From Oscillospiraceae bacterium (lineage in GTDB: Bacteria; Bacillota; Clostridia; Oscillospirales; Oscillospiraceae), in contig SVMG01000009.1 in NCBI GenBank assembly GCA_015067545.1, forward strand, positions 1-64,000: a DNA stretch of 64,000 nucleotides. The letters run 5' to 3'. Within the stretch, counting starts at the first letter, position 1; each line of letters begins with the position of its first letter. A program made the position numbers and the translations under genes. Positions 44,834 to 53,399 of the stretch are shown piece by piece. Below the pieces are notes generated by a model. The model did not search any database. It had not been told where the DNA came from and saw nothing but the letters and a program-made list of their open reading frames with translations.

Positions 44834-46969
44834 TTACATGTCGAAGGGTTCCATGCCCAGAACGGGGTGGCCAACCTCGCCCAGGTATTCCAGCAGCTGC
44901 TCGGGATCCTCGGTGCAGACGGTTTCGTCAGCGACCATGTCGGTGAAGTTCTCAACACCGTACATTTCCAGAACGGTTGCATCCAAACGCTCACGCATCT
45001 GGTCCTTCAGCATCTTGGGCATCCAGACGATACGGCCGGGGCCGCCTTCGGCTGCGATGAACTTCTTGGAAGAGATGAAGTGCTTGCCGTGACCCATAAA
45101 GCCGGGGGTCTGAACACCGCCGCCGGTCATGGAAGCCATGTCGGAGAAGGTCATGCCCAGAGGCGTCATGCCGGCATGCTCACGGCAGGTAATGACCACG
45201 CCCATGGAACAGGGCTCAACGCCACAGATACACTCGAAGCAGCCGCAGGAGGTCATGGGATCCTCGAACAGGGAGTACAGAGTGATCTTCTCAACAGCAC
45301 CGTGAGAGTAGGTGTTGACAGCCTCGTCCATGGAGTCGTAACGACCCAGACGCTCGTCCTGGCAGCCGCTCTTGAGGATGGGCTGGCAGGGACCGTGGGG
45401 ATCCAGCTCCTTGGTTGCCTTGGCATCCAGCCAGGACACAGCACCGCACAGACCCAGACGCTCGGGGGTAACGATACAAACGTGGCTGGGAGAGAAGGCC
45501 TGGCACATGATACAGGTGTAGAAGGTATCCACGGACTCGTCGGTCATGGAAGCCAGTCTTGCATCACGGGCATTGAAGACCTCGTTGGCCTTGGCGCGCA
45601 GTTCCTTGTTCTGCTCAGCATCCACCACGATGGTGACCTGGCACTTGTCAGCAACAGCCTCAAACTCGCTCATAACCTTGGCGTAGAGAACCTCGCCCAG
45701 GTGACGGAACTTGAAGCCGGCCTCGAAGTCGGCCTTGCTGATACGGACGCGGATCATGTCACGCTGACCGGTGTGCATAACACCCTCGATGCAGTTGAGC
45801 CATGCATGGATCTTACGCTCCATAACGGACTCGAAGTCGGCCTGCATTGCCTTGCCGGCCACATCGATGGTGTAGGACAGGCTGATCTTGCTGCCCACGG
45901 GGATCTCGTCGATCTCAGGACCGATGACGGTGATCTTGTGATCCTCGACCTCCTGCATAGACTTGGTCTGCACCAGCTCGAAGCAGTCCACACGGGAACC
46001 GTCCACTTCCACCTGCATGTCACCCTTACGGATGATCTCGCCTTCGAAAGCGGTGGCGTAGGAAACGGGGATGTCGATCTTGGTGATCTTCAGCTTGATG
46101 TCGCGGGCTTCCAGAGAGGTGGCATTCCACTTCTCGGTGTCCAGCTGCTGGATCAGGCTCTTGGGAACACGGAACATGTTCTCGGTCTCGTTGGAGACAA
46201 CGGGGAAGCCCAGGCAGATAGCGCCTGCACCGTAGGAAACGATCTCGTCGGACAGGGGCTTGTAAGCATTGACGAACGCACGGACGCGGTCCATGGTGTA
46301 CTTGTACAGATTCTTGGTGTCACCGGGGGTGATGTTGCCGAAGATCAGCGCAGCACGCAGAGCGACGGAAACAACATGGATGACGGACTGCATCTCGTAG
46401 CCCAGGGGGCAGACACGGACGCCCTCACCGGTCTTCATGCCGGCATCGGCCAGGTGCTTGATGCCCTCGCCGGTGACGGTAACCAGCAGACCCTGTGCCT
46501 GGTAGGACTTGGCCAGAGCAACAGTCTCCTCGGGCTTCTCAGCGCCGCCGATGATAACAGCCACGCCGGGGATATCGCCGGTAACCAGGGGCAGACCCAG
46601 ATTACGCACGAAAGCGTCGGTCAGGAAGCCCATTTCAGGCTCTTCGTAGGGTGTAGCACCGCCGATGTACTTCAGAACTTCCAGGAACTCTGCGCACAGA
46701 GCGGAAGCAACACCGCTGTCAAAAGCGTCCTGCAGGCGGGCGTTGCGGGTCATCATGGGCTTGATGTCATTTTCCAGAGCGGCCTTCAGCTCGCCCAGGT
46801 TGTTGATCTTCTTGCCGGTGATGGAGTAGTAACAGGGCAGGTTATAAGCGGTTGCGGGGAAAGCAACAGGCTCGGCCTCGCCATACTTAGCGATGGCCTC
46901 GTCGACAGCAGTAACGGTACGGCTGTAGTTGTAATCGTTACCGCCAAAAACTCTATCAAAAAGTGTCAC
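44834..46969 (-). CDS. acsB: Acetyl-CoA synthase (CO dehydrogenase/ACS complex, beta subunit)
   Basis: This is a full-length 711-residue AcsB. The A-cluster cysteines are all present: C486, C489, C498 and C508 (CIMCQAF...HVC...GLCGA) and the CGC motif at 575-577. Each sits exactly 20 positions before the Moorella numbering (506, 509, 518, 528, 595, 597) as I remember it. It joins a methyl group, CO and CoA to acetyl-CoA in the Wood-Ljungdahl pathway. The start is GTG with AGGAGG upstream. It follows cooS and cooC, but the corrinoid protein (acsCD) and methyltransferase (acsE) genes are not adjacent. Confidence 0.97.
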   Translation of the reverse strand: MTLFDRVFGGNDYNYSRTVTAVDEAIAKYGEAEPVAFPATAYNLPCYYSITGKKINNLGELKAALENDIKPMMTRNARLQDAFDSGVASALCAEFLEVLKYIGGATPYEEPEMGFLTDAFVRNLGLPLVTGDIPGVAVIIGGAEKPEETVALAKSYQAQGLLVTVTGEGIKHLADAGMKTGEGVRVCPLGYEMQSVIHVVSVALRAALIFGNITPGDTKNLYKYTMDRVRAFVNAYKPLSDEIVSYGAGAICLGFPVVSNETENMFRVPKSLIQQLDTEKWNATSLEARDIKLKITKIDIPVSYATAFEGEIIRKGDMQVEVDGSRVDCFELVQTKSMQEVEDHKITVIGPEIDEIPVGSKISLSYTIDVAGKAMQADFESVMERKIHAWLNCIEGVMHTGQRDMIRVRISKADFEAGFKFRHLGEVLYAKVMSEFEAVADKCQVTIVVDAEQNKELRAKANEVFNARDARLASMTDESVDTFYTCIMCQAFSPSHVCIVTPERLGLCGAVSWLDAKATKELDPHGPCQPILKSGCQDERLGRYDSMDEAVNTYSHGAVEKITLYSLFEDPMTSCGCFECICGVEPCSMGVVITCREHAGMTPLGMTFSDMASMTGGGVQTPGFMGHGKHFISSKKFIAAEGGPGRIVWMPKMLKDQMRERLDATVLEMYGVENFTDMVADETVCTEDPEQLLEYLGEVGHPVLGMEPFDM

Positions 46970-47005
46970 GATATTTCCTCCTATGTTGATTATTTTTTAA
47001 GCATC

Positions 47006-47124
47006 TTGCCTCCCCCTTTGGGGGAGGTGGCCGGAATCTTTGATTCCGGACGGAGAGGGTGTCGGTATTTGCCCTCTCAGTCACGGCTTTCGCCGTGCCA
47101 GCTCTCCCAGAGGGAGAGCCAAGT
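47006..47124. repeat. Family A multi-hairpin element, copy A12
   Basis: The helices are CCTCCCCC/GGGGGAGG, CGGAATC/GATTCCG, the central stem GAGAGGG with CCCTCTC, CACGGC/GCCGTG and GCTCTCCC/GGGAGAGC. It separates cooC from acsB. Confidence 0.9.
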
Positions 47125-47132
47125 TAGACATT

Positions 47133-47900
47133 TTATTCATCCTTATCAAGGATTTCCTTGATTTTGCGGATTTCTTCGATTGCCGCGGGGCTGTAATCGT
47201 AAGGGGATTTTCCGTTTCGGTCAGCGTCCATGATCTCCAGGTTGTAGTGGATGAAGCCCAGCAGATCTTCCTCCGGAATTTGACTGCGGATGAAATCTTC
47301 ATCCTGCGTATCCCGGATTTTGTTGGCCACCACGCGAACCCGCTTGACGCCCAAATCGGCTGCCAGCCGCTTCACATTGCGGTAGGTCTGCACGCTCCGT
47401 GCGCCGGGCTCGATGACCACGATGAACTGATCCATGTTTGCCGCTGTTCCCCGGCCAAGATGTTCAAGACCTGCTTCCATGTCCATGATGACCACATCGT
47501 CCTTGCGATAGGTCATGGCGGAGAGAATGCTTTTGAGCATCACATGCTCGGGACACACACAGCCGCTGCCGCCCAGATCCACTGTGCCCATAACAAGGAG
47601 TTTCACGCCGTTGACCGTCTTGGCAAACTTCTCGGGGATGTCCGCCACGTAGGGATTCAGCTTGTAAAACTTGTTGTCATCGCTGGCGCCGGTGCGTTCC
47701 TTTGCCAGGTCGCGCATTTTGGAAATGGGAATGATGGCATCCACCTCTTCCTGGCTCAGACCCAAGGCCAGACCCAAATTTGCATCCGGGTCTACATCCG
47801 CCGCCAGGACAGTGCGTCCTTCATCGGCGTAGAGCCTTGCCAGAGTGGAGGACAATGTGGTTTTGCCCACACCGCCCTTGCCGGTAATTGCTACTTTCAT
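47133..47900 (-). CDS. cooC: CO dehydrogenase nickel-insertion ATPase CooC
   Basis: The 255-residue MinD/SIMIBI ATPase has the deviant P-loop GKGGVGKTT (residues 7-15), switch I AADVDPDANLG, the CooC-specific CVC motif (GSGCVCPEHV) that binds metal at the dimer interface, and VIMDMEAGLEHLGRGT. CooC uses ATP to help place nickel in the C-cluster of CO dehydrogenase, and AcsF-type relatives help acetyl-CoA synthase. It sits between cooS and acsB and could serve both. GAGGAT precedes the ATG. Confidence 0.95.
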   Translation of the reverse strand: MKVAITGKGGVGKTTLSSTLARLYADEGRTVLAADVDPDANLGLALGLSQEEVDAIIPISKMRDLAKERTGASDDNKFYKLNPYVADIPEKFAKTVNGVKLLVMGTVDLGGSGCVCPEHVMLKSILSAMTYRKDDVVIMDMEAGLEHLGRGTAANMDQFIVVIEPGARSVQTYRNVKRLAADLGVKRVRVVANKIRDTQDEDFIRSQIPEEDLLGFIHYNLEIMDADRNGKSPYDYSPAAIEEIRKIKEILDKDE

Positions 47901-47935
47901 TGGAAAATCCTCGAATTTAAATATTGCAACCTTTC

Positions 47936-48040
47936 AACCCTCCCCTTAGAGGGGAGGTGGCCCGAAGGGCCGGAGGGGTGTTCTGTATTTGCACACCCCT
48001 CAGTCAGCTTCGCTGACAGCTCCCCTCAAGGGGAGCCTTG
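47936..48040. repeat. Family A multi-hairpin element, short copy A13
   Basis: The helices are CCTCCCC/GGGGAGG, GGCC/GGCC, the central stem GGGGTGT with ACACCCC, TCAGC/GCTGA and GCTCCCC/GGGGAGC. It separates cooS from cooC. Confidence 0.85.
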
Positions 48041-48046
48041 ATAGGC

Positions 48047-49951
48047 TTAAATACCCAACGCGGCGCGCTTGGCCTCGATGCAGGCGATCATCTTGTCGCC
48101 CAGAGCGTCGATGTCGGTATCGACAACGAACTTAGCCTCAACCCACTTGTTGACGCCGTTTTCGCTCTGCAGCAGCTCGGTGACCTCGGTAGAACCCTTG
48201 GAGTAGGGATCCACGCCCAGGAAGGTCTCGATACCGGTAGCCACAACGTAGTTACCGATGGAAACAGCCTTCTCGGACATCCATTCGGGAGCGCAGCCCA
48301 CAACGGGAACCTGGGAAATGTTGATGCCCCAGTCCTTGGCAATGTCAGAAGCCAGAACCATCATACGGGAAATGTCAACACAGGAGCCCATGTGCAGTAC
48401 GGGAGGAATGCCTGCCAGCTCGCAGACTCTCTTCAGACCTGCGCCGCAGTATTCCTTGGCCTGCTCGGGATCCATCAGACCTGCCTTGGCGGCAGCCTGT
48501 GCGGAGCAGCCGGTGGTGATGACGATGATGTCGTTCTCCAGCATCTTCTTCATCAGCTCGATGTGCGCAGTGTCGGGACGGACCTTGGGGTTGTTACAAC
48601 CAACCATGGCCACAGCACCGCGGATAACACCGGAGTGGACACATTCCACCAGGGGCTTGGTGGTGCCGAACTCGTCCAGCTGGGAGTTGGCAACGGTATC
48701 CAGAACGCCCTTGATGGCCTCAACAGAGTAGCCGACTCTTGCCTTCTGCTTCTGAGAGGGAATGTTCACCAGCTCAGGAGTACGGTTCTTGAAGTTCTCG
48801 ATGGCCATCTTCACGATCGCCTTTGCGTTCTCGCCGGCAGTTTCGGCGTGGAACTGGATGAACTCGGAGTCGGGCATCCGGGCGATGGGAGAGGTGGTGA
48901 TGAACTTGGTGTGGAAGCACTTGCTCAGGGGGCCCAGTGCAGGGAAGATACACTGCACGTCCACCACGATGGCTTCACAAGCACCGGTAAGTACAACGTT
49001 TTCCTGGTTCAGGAAGTTACCTGCCATGGGAATGCCGTGACGCATGGCAACTTCGTTGGATGTACAGCAGACGCCGGAAACGGTGATGCCCTTGGCACCC
49101 AGGCTCTTGGCGTAAGCGATCATCTCGGGATCGTTTGCGTAGTAAACGATCATTTCAGACAGGGAAGGATCGTGGCCGTGGACAACGATGTTCACGTTTT
49201 CCTTCTCCATAACACCGATGTTAGCCTCGGTGTCCATGGGCTTGGGAGTGCCGAACATAACGTCGGAGAACTCGGTGCCCATCATAGAACCGCCCCAGCC
49301 GTCGGACAAACCGGCACGCAGAGCCTGGCGGATCAGTGCCTCGGGAAGGCTGGAACAACCCATGTGGGTCATGTGCATGGCAGTTGCGATCTCCCGGTCG
49401 ATGGCACGGGGCATGATCTCTGCCTTTCTCCACAGCTCCTTGGTGTGCTCGGGAGCGCGCTGTGCGAACTTCTGCTCGCCGAAGGGGAAGCCGTACTCCA
49501 GCAGGCCGATCTCGGCCATTTCGTGAGCCAGGTCATAAATGTCCTTGCCCTCGGTCTCAACGCCCCATTCCTTGGCGATGCGGATCAGCTTCTCAGGATC
49601 CTTGACCTGATAGTTGCCGCCCTCCTTGGTCTGGTGCAGGGTGTGCATGATCTCACGGCCATGGTCAGAGTGAGCGGCAGTACCGCCAACAGTGAACCGC
49701 AGGTAGTTACGGGCAACGATGCCGTGTACATCGCAGCCGCAGATGCCCCGGGGAGCCTTGGGAGTGATCCGGCAGGGACCCATGGAGCAGATCCGGCAGC
49801 AGGTGCCGCCTTCGCCGAAGCCACAGTGGGGAGACTGGTTCTTAACTCTCTGCTGCCAGGTGTCTGCGCCAACTTTTTGCGCATTCTCCAGCAGGGAATT
49901 GGTCGCAGCCTCCATCTCTTCGACGGTTGTAGTGAAAGCCCAATCCTTCAA
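48047..49951 (-). CDS. cooS: Anaerobic (nickel) carbon monoxide dehydrogenase catalytic subunit
   Basis: The 634-residue enzyme has the N-terminal B- and D-cluster cysteines (GGTCCRICSMGPCRITPKAPRGICGC), and the C-cluster region with MHMTHMGCSS, SGVCCTSNEVAMRHG, TTGCSAQAAAKAG, CGAGLKRVCE and HMGSCVDISR. It oxidises CO or reduces CO2; beside acsB it serves as the CODH half (AcsA) of the bifunctional complex. The start is TTG 49951 with AGGAGG eight bases upstream, an unusual codon for a major enzyme. A consensus promoter (50022-50050) drives cooS-cooC-acsB. Confidence 0.97.
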   Translation of the reverse strand: MKDWAFTTTVEEMEAATNSLLENAQKVGADTWQQRVKNQSPHCGFGEGGTCCRICSMGPCRITPKAPRGICGCDVHGIVARNYLRFTVGGTAAHSDHGREIMHTLHQTKEGGNYQVKDPEKLIRIAKEWGVETEGKDIYDLAHEMAEIGLLEYGFPFGEQKFAQRAPEHTKELWRKAEIMPRAIDREIATAMHMTHMGCSSLPEALIRQALRAGLSDGWGGSMMGTEFSDVMFGTPKPMDTEANIGVMEKENVNIVVHGHDPSLSEMIVYYANDPEMIAYAKSLGAKGITVSGVCCTSNEVAMRHGIPMAGNFLNQENVVLTGACEAIVVDVQCIFPALGPLSKCFHTKFITTSPIARMPDSEFIQFHAETAGENAKAIVKMAIENFKNRTPELVNIPSQKQKARVGYSVEAIKGVLDTVANSQLDEFGTTKPLVECVHSGVIRGAVAMVGCNNPKVRPDTAHIELMKKMLENDIIVITTGCSAQAAAKAGLMDPEQAKEYCGAGLKRVCELAGIPPVLHMGSCVDISRMMVLASDIAKDWGINISQVPVVGCAPEWMSEKAVSIGNYVVATGIETFLGVDPYSKGSTEVTELLQSENGVNKWVEAKFVVDTDIDALGDKMIACIEAKRAALGI

Positions 49952-50021
49952 TCTAGTTTCCTCCTAATAAATTTTTCGCCCGATACGTTCTGGCGCTTCG
50001 GGCGCATAGTGTATCGATATT

Positions 50022-50050
50022 ATTCTACTCTTGAAAAGGGCAATTGTCAA
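50022..50050 (-). promoter_or_regulatory. Promoter of cooS-cooC-acsB
   Basis: On the minus strand, TTGACA (50050-50045) and TAGAAT (50027-50022) are spaced by 17 bases, about 70 bases before the TTG start. Confidence 0.85.
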
Positions 50051-50103
50051 TCTGTGTTTCGGCGAAATTCCTTAAAAAAACCTTATCCCCCGGCAGGGGA
50101 TGA

Positions 50104-50131
50104 AAACTCCCCCGGGAAATGACCCGGGGGA
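50104..50131 (-). terminator. Terminator of the DUF4353-like lipoprotein gene
   Basis: The stem TCCCCCGGG / CCCGGGGGA (50108-50131) is followed on the minus strand by TTTTCA. Confidence 0.75.
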
Positions 50132-50138
50132 AGTGTGC

Positions 50139-51728
50139 TTATGTAACTAGAATTTGAAAATAATTTGCGCCGGCGGTGACGGTCAAACTGTCAGATGTTT
50201 GTCCGCCGGTTTGGCCCATACCGGGAAATCCGCCCATGCCACCCGGACGCTGGCCGCCTTCCGGCATAGCCGGGGGCGTTCCTTGGGGATTGCCACCTTC
50301 GGGCATTTCAGGCATTTCACCCTCAGGTTTTTCAGGGACTTCTCCTTCGGGCATCTCACCCTCTGGCCTTTCCGGTCTTTCGCCCTCGGGACGGGCCATG
50401 CCGCCGCCCATTCCGCCCATCTGTCCACCCTTGACAGCAGAAAGCTGGGTTTCCCCTTGCCACAGGGTATAGTTTCCCTCTGTGATCACAGGAGAAGACA
50501 GGATCAGATACTGAAAATCATTGGCAGGCTTTACAGTCAACACAATGTTGCCCTCTTCATTCTTCAATGTATATGTGTTACCGCCCTTTTGCCGTCCGGA
50601 GAATGTCAGTACCATATGGGTCTGATCCCCCTGGACATGATCCAGCATATTGCCGCCGGCGATAACTTGACCGCCGCGGATATAAACGCCTTTATCCGCA
50701 TCGATACCGGCATCTCCGCTGGTGGCACAGGCGGAAGCGGTGACAATACCGCCATCGATGATCAGCCAACCATTGGAGTCAATGCCGTCACCCTCGCCGG
50801 TTTCTCCGGTGACCACGATATCCAACGTGCCGCCCAAAATGTGGGTGACGGATACATTATCCTCGTTGGTATTGATGCCGTCATTGCCGGATTCAATGTG
50901 GATATTGCCGCTATACAGGCTCAGATGCAGTTCTGAATCCAAGCCCTCATTTTCGGCATAGATATTCAACAGGCCGGTACTTTCTTTTTCGCCGTAGATG
51001 TTCATGGACATTTTAGAGTAGAACGCAGCATCGTATTTATGGAGCTTTTTGCTATCCACTACCTCGGTTTTGTCCTCGTTCAGTTCCACAGATTTGTAGA
51101 TCCGTGCAACATAAGAACCGCGGATGTTGTTTTCACTGCCGTCGGCAATGATCACATTGGCGCCGGCCGCAGAGGTATCCACCTCCATTTGGGCAGTTTC
51201 CTCATCGGCCTCACCGCATTCGTAAACATTGTAGAAAATCACTGCCGGAGCAACGGTGCAGGAGATATCCACATTGTCCAAAACCAAAGTCACCACCGCA
51301 TTGGGATCATCCTCAGCATCCTCGCCCAGATCCACAGCAATCTGCCCCGCAGACAGCTTGCCGGAGAGAACATACTGTCCGGGTTGGGTAATATGCACCA
51401 CCGTGTGCTTGTCGGCTTCCTCTTGGGAATGCTCGTCCGCTTCCGTTCCCTCACCGTAGGTAAAATCCTGTCCTTCCAGATAGAAGACTATGTCATTGGC
51501 AATATAAACCGCTTCTGTTTCTTCGGTGGAAATTTTCGCGCCATCGACAGTAATGCCTTCATCGGACAAGTTGATTTTCGTAGCCTCGGCAGATACCTCC
51601 TTGGTCACTATGTTTTCTTGTGTGTAAGGGGGGACTGTGCTGGGCGTATTCTCCACAGCCGGAGCATTACAGGCAGCCAAAAGCAGGCAGGCAGCCATGC
51701 AAAATGCAAAAATTTTGTTTTTGTTCAT
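50139..51728 (-). CDS. Carbohydrate-binding DUF4353-type lipoprotein
   Basis: The 529-residue protein has a lipobox signal (FCMAACLLLAAC), a linker, then a right-handed parallel beta-helix (about 110-400) built of turns such as AENEGLDSELHLSLYSGNIHIESGNDGINTNEDN and GEGDGIDSNGWLIIDGG with acidic loops that suit calcium. This matches DUF4353, whose Clostridium thermocellum member binds polygalacturonate. Residues 425-510 are a low-complexity proline/glutamate/glycine region (PEGERPERPEGEMPEGE, then GGMGGFPGMGQ). The end SLTVTAGANYFQILVT forms another strand. ATG 51728 has AAAGGAGG. It probably sits on the surface and binds pectin-like glycans. Confidence 0.85.
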   Translation of the reverse strand: MNKNKIFAFCMAACLLLAACNAPAVENTPSTVPPYTQENIVTKEVSAEATKINLSDEGITVDGAKISTEETEAVYIANDIVFYLEGQDFTYGEGTEADEHSQEEADKHTVVHITQPGQYVLSGKLSAGQIAVDLGEDAEDDPNAVVTLVLDNVDISCTVAPAVIFYNVYECGEADEETAQMEVDTSAAGANVIIADGSENNIRGSYVARIYKSVELNEDKTEVVDSKKLHKYDAAFYSKMSMNIYGEKESTGLLNIYAENEGLDSELHLSLYSGNIHIESGNDGINTNEDNVSVTHILGGTLDIVVTGETGEGDGIDSNGWLIIDGGIVTASACATSGDAGIDADKGVYIRGGQVIAGGNMLDHVQGDQTHMVLTFSGRQKGGNTYTLKNEEGNIVLTVKPANDFQYLILSSPVITEGNYTLWQGETQLSAVKGGQMGGMGGGMARPEGERPERPEGEMPEGEVPEKPEGEMPEMPEGGNPQGTPPAMPEGGQRPGGMGGFPGMGQTGGQTSDSLTVTAGANYFQILVT

Positions 51729-51841
51729 TGGGATTTCCTCCTTTTTGAATTTGCCCCCATTGTAGCACCCCAACCCCACTTTTGGTAACAAAAAATTGAA
51801 AGAAAGATGAAAATTTTGTAAAAGTCCTCCCGGGTGAAAAG

Positions 51842-51872
51842 ATAAAACGGCCCACCGGGACGATGGGCCGTT
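51842..51872 (-). terminator. thiT terminator
   Basis: The stem AACGGCCCA / TGGGCCGTT (51846-51872) is followed on the minus strand by TTTTATC, seven bases after the thiT stop. Confidence 0.8.
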
Positions 51873-51878
51873 GCGTTT

Positions 51879-52532
51879 TTAACTTACTTTGGTCACGATC
51901 TTGGGAACTCTTGCCAGCAGCAGGGCTACCACCGCTGTGATGATCATTTCCGGGATCATATACATGCCGTTGTACACCACGCTGTACACAAAGCCCAGCA
52001 GCTCGGGACTCAGCGTCTCCACCAGGCTTGCGCCCCAGGCAGGGAAGCCCTCCTGGGTAAAGAACCACTCGGCATAGCCTGCAAACAGGATATAGCCGGA
52101 GGCAATGTGTGTCACATATCGGGCACCCAGAGCCACCAAAGAGCCGGTCATCAGTGCCACGCCGGAGTTTTGAATCTTATTGCGGAACGCTCCGCCCAGA
52201 CCCAGCACCGTAAAGGCCACCACATAGTCCAGCAGGCACATGATGAGGGCGTTGACGATGAGTACGCCGTCACCAAAATAGCCGGGCTGGAAGGCTGCTG
52301 CAACCGTCTTTGTGCCGATGGCCATTTCCAGCAGGGCGTAGGCAAAGCCGGAGCAGATGCCCCATTTTACGCCGTGCCGGTAGGAGATCAGCACCACAGG
52401 GAGCATGCTGACCAATGTGATCTGCCCGCCGAAGGGCATTTCCGGGATGAACATTTTGCTGAGCAGCTCCAGAACGATGGCTACCGCCAGGAGCATTGCG
52501 CTTTCTGTCAAGCGCCGAGTTTTACTTGTCAT
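51879..52532 (-). CDS. thiT: Thiamine ECF transporter substrate-binding subunit
   Basis: The protein is about 217 residues with six hydrophobic segments, of the ThiT (S component) family: TESAMLLAVAIVLELLS, the conserved FGGQITLVSMLPVVLISYRHG, then GICSGFAYALLEMAIG and YILFAGYAEWFF with the aromatic residues that bind thiamine. It works with the shared ECF module (EcfA, EcfA', EcfT), which is not in the window. ATG 52532 was preferred because GGAGG lies eight bases upstream; ATG 52538 is too close. A TPP riboswitch upstream controls it. Confidence 0.93.
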   Translation of the reverse strand: MTSKTRRLTESAMLLAVAIVLELLSKMFIPEMPFGGQITLVSMLPVVLISYRHGVKWGICSGFAYALLEMAIGTKTVAAAFQPGYFGDGVLIVNALIMCLLDYVVAFTVLGLGGAFRNKIQNSGVALMTGSLVALGARYVTHIASGYILFAGYAEWFFTQEGFPAWGASLVETLSPELLGFVYSVVYNGMYMIPEMIITAVVALLLARVPKIVTKVS

Positions 52533-52549
52533 TTTCATGACCTCCAAGA

Positions 52550-52589
52550 TAAAAAATACCGCATTGCAAACCCGTCCAGGTGCAATGCG
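52550..52589 (-). terminator. Riboswitch-controlled terminator before thiT
   Basis: The stem CGCATTGCA / TGCAATGCG (52560-52589) followed on the minus strand by TATTTTTTAT lies between the TPP riboswitch and the ribosome site, as expected of an expression platform that stops transcription when TPP is bound. Confidence 0.75.
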
Positions 52590-52607
52590 ATACTTGGTAT
52601 CTCATAT

Positions 52608-52700
52608 GTGCATCTTTCCCTCCGACGGTATTAGCCGTATCAGGTTCACGGGTCAGGGCGCGTAAGCCCAATCTCAGCCGGCTGCTGCCGGCACCCCGAA
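52608..52700 (-). promoter_or_regulatory. TPP riboswitch (THI element)
   Basis: On the minus strand the conserved parts appear in order: GGGGTGCC, CTGAGATTGGG, GACCCGTGAACCTGAT, CGGCTAATACCG and GGAGGGA. These are the CUGAGA and GAACCUGA boxes of the thiamine pyrophosphate riboswitch. It lies directly upstream of thiT. Confidence 0.95.
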
Positions 52701-52751
52701 GATTGATTTGTTATGCGGTTCGGTCTTATTATAGCGAAATTTGCGGAAATG

Positions 52752-53090
52752 TCAAGCCATTTGCAGGCTCAGTTCCTGTCCGCCCAGGATGTGGAAGTGC
52801 AGATGATGCACCGTCTGACCGGCATCCTGGCCGCAGTTACTAACCACACGATAGCCGTTCGTCAGCTTTTCCGCGGCGGCGATGGTGGGGATGACCTCAA
52901 AAATGTGGGCGACCACTGCGCTGTTTTCGGCGTTGATGCCGTCAACAGAGGGAATGTGGGCCTTGGGGATGACCAAGATATGCGTGGGTGCCTGGGGGTT
53001 GATGTCCCGGAAGGCGTAAACGGTCTCGTCTTCATAGACCTTGGTGGAGGGGATCTCCCCGGCGACGATCTTGCAGAATAAGCAGTTCAT
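52752..53090 (-). CDS. HIT family protein (HINT-type nucleotide hydrolase)
   Basis: This 112-residue protein has N-terminal CLFCKIVAGEIPSTKVYEDE, the core HILVIPKAHI and the histidine triad HHLHFHILGG with catalytic histidines. HINT proteins hydrolyse AMP conjugates such as aminoacyl-adenylates and adenosine phosphoramidates. Its substrate here is unknown. AAGGAG precedes the ATG. The promoter (53272-53300) lies beyond element A14, which would therefore be in the leader. Confidence 0.95.
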   Translation of the reverse strand: MNCLFCKIVAGEIPSTKVYEDETVYAFRDINPQAPTHILVIPKAHIPSVDGINAENSAVVAHIFEVIPTIAAAEKLTNGYRVVSNCGQDAGQTVHHLHFHILGGQELSLQMA

Positions 53091-53118
53091 AGTATTTTCT
53101 CCTTCAACGATATTCTAT

Positions 53119-53267
53119 AAAGCCTTCCCCTGGGGGAAGGTGGCCGAACGCAGTGAGGTCGGATGAGGGTAAAACCTGCACGAAGTGCGGAAAAATATAT
53201 TTAAGGAACGACCCTCATCAGTCAAAAATCAAAGATTTTTGCCAGCTTCCCCCAGGGGAAGCCTTTT
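53119..53267. repeat. Family A multi-hairpin element, copy A14
   Basis: The ends are CCTTCCCC/GGGGAAGG and CTTCCCC/GGGGAAG; the right inner hairpin is AAAAATC/GATTTTT; the central stem is GATGAGGGT with ACCCTCATC. It lies between the HIT promoter and coding region. Confidence 0.85.
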
Positions 53268-53271
53268 TTAC

Positions 53272-53300
53272 ATTCTATCACACCTTTTTCCCCCATGCAA
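53272..53300 (-). promoter_or_regulatory. HIT gene promoter, upstream of element A14
   Basis: On the minus strand, TTGCAT (53300-53295) and TAGAAT (53277-53272) are spaced by 17 bases. The 309-base gap between the HIT gene and parB holds A14 and this promoter; no clear parB promoter was seen. Confidence 0.65.
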
Positions 53301-53399
53301 CGGCATCCCAAAATTTTTTCAAAGCAATGCCCCCTTTCGTGGAGTTTCCCATTTGTGCAGCCGTACAATGGGACTACGCTTTACAAAGGAGGAACAGCC

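Noticed and set aside
44578..44994. A 138-codon minus-strand frame overlapping the acsB end and the repeat region
   Set aside because: It runs in another frame through acsB and then through repeats and a terminator; there is no ribosome site or family resemblance.
44867..47161. A 764-codon open frame on the plus strand opposite acsB
   Set aside because: It is a shadow of acsB's codon bias: low-complexity Val/His/Gly/Leu-rich translation, no ribosome site, and the opposite strand encodes a full, motif-perfect AcsB.
48038..50122. A 694-codon open frame opposite cooS
   Set aside because: Same kind of antisense shadow; the product has no recognisable domain and the cooS cysteine motifs lie on the other strand.
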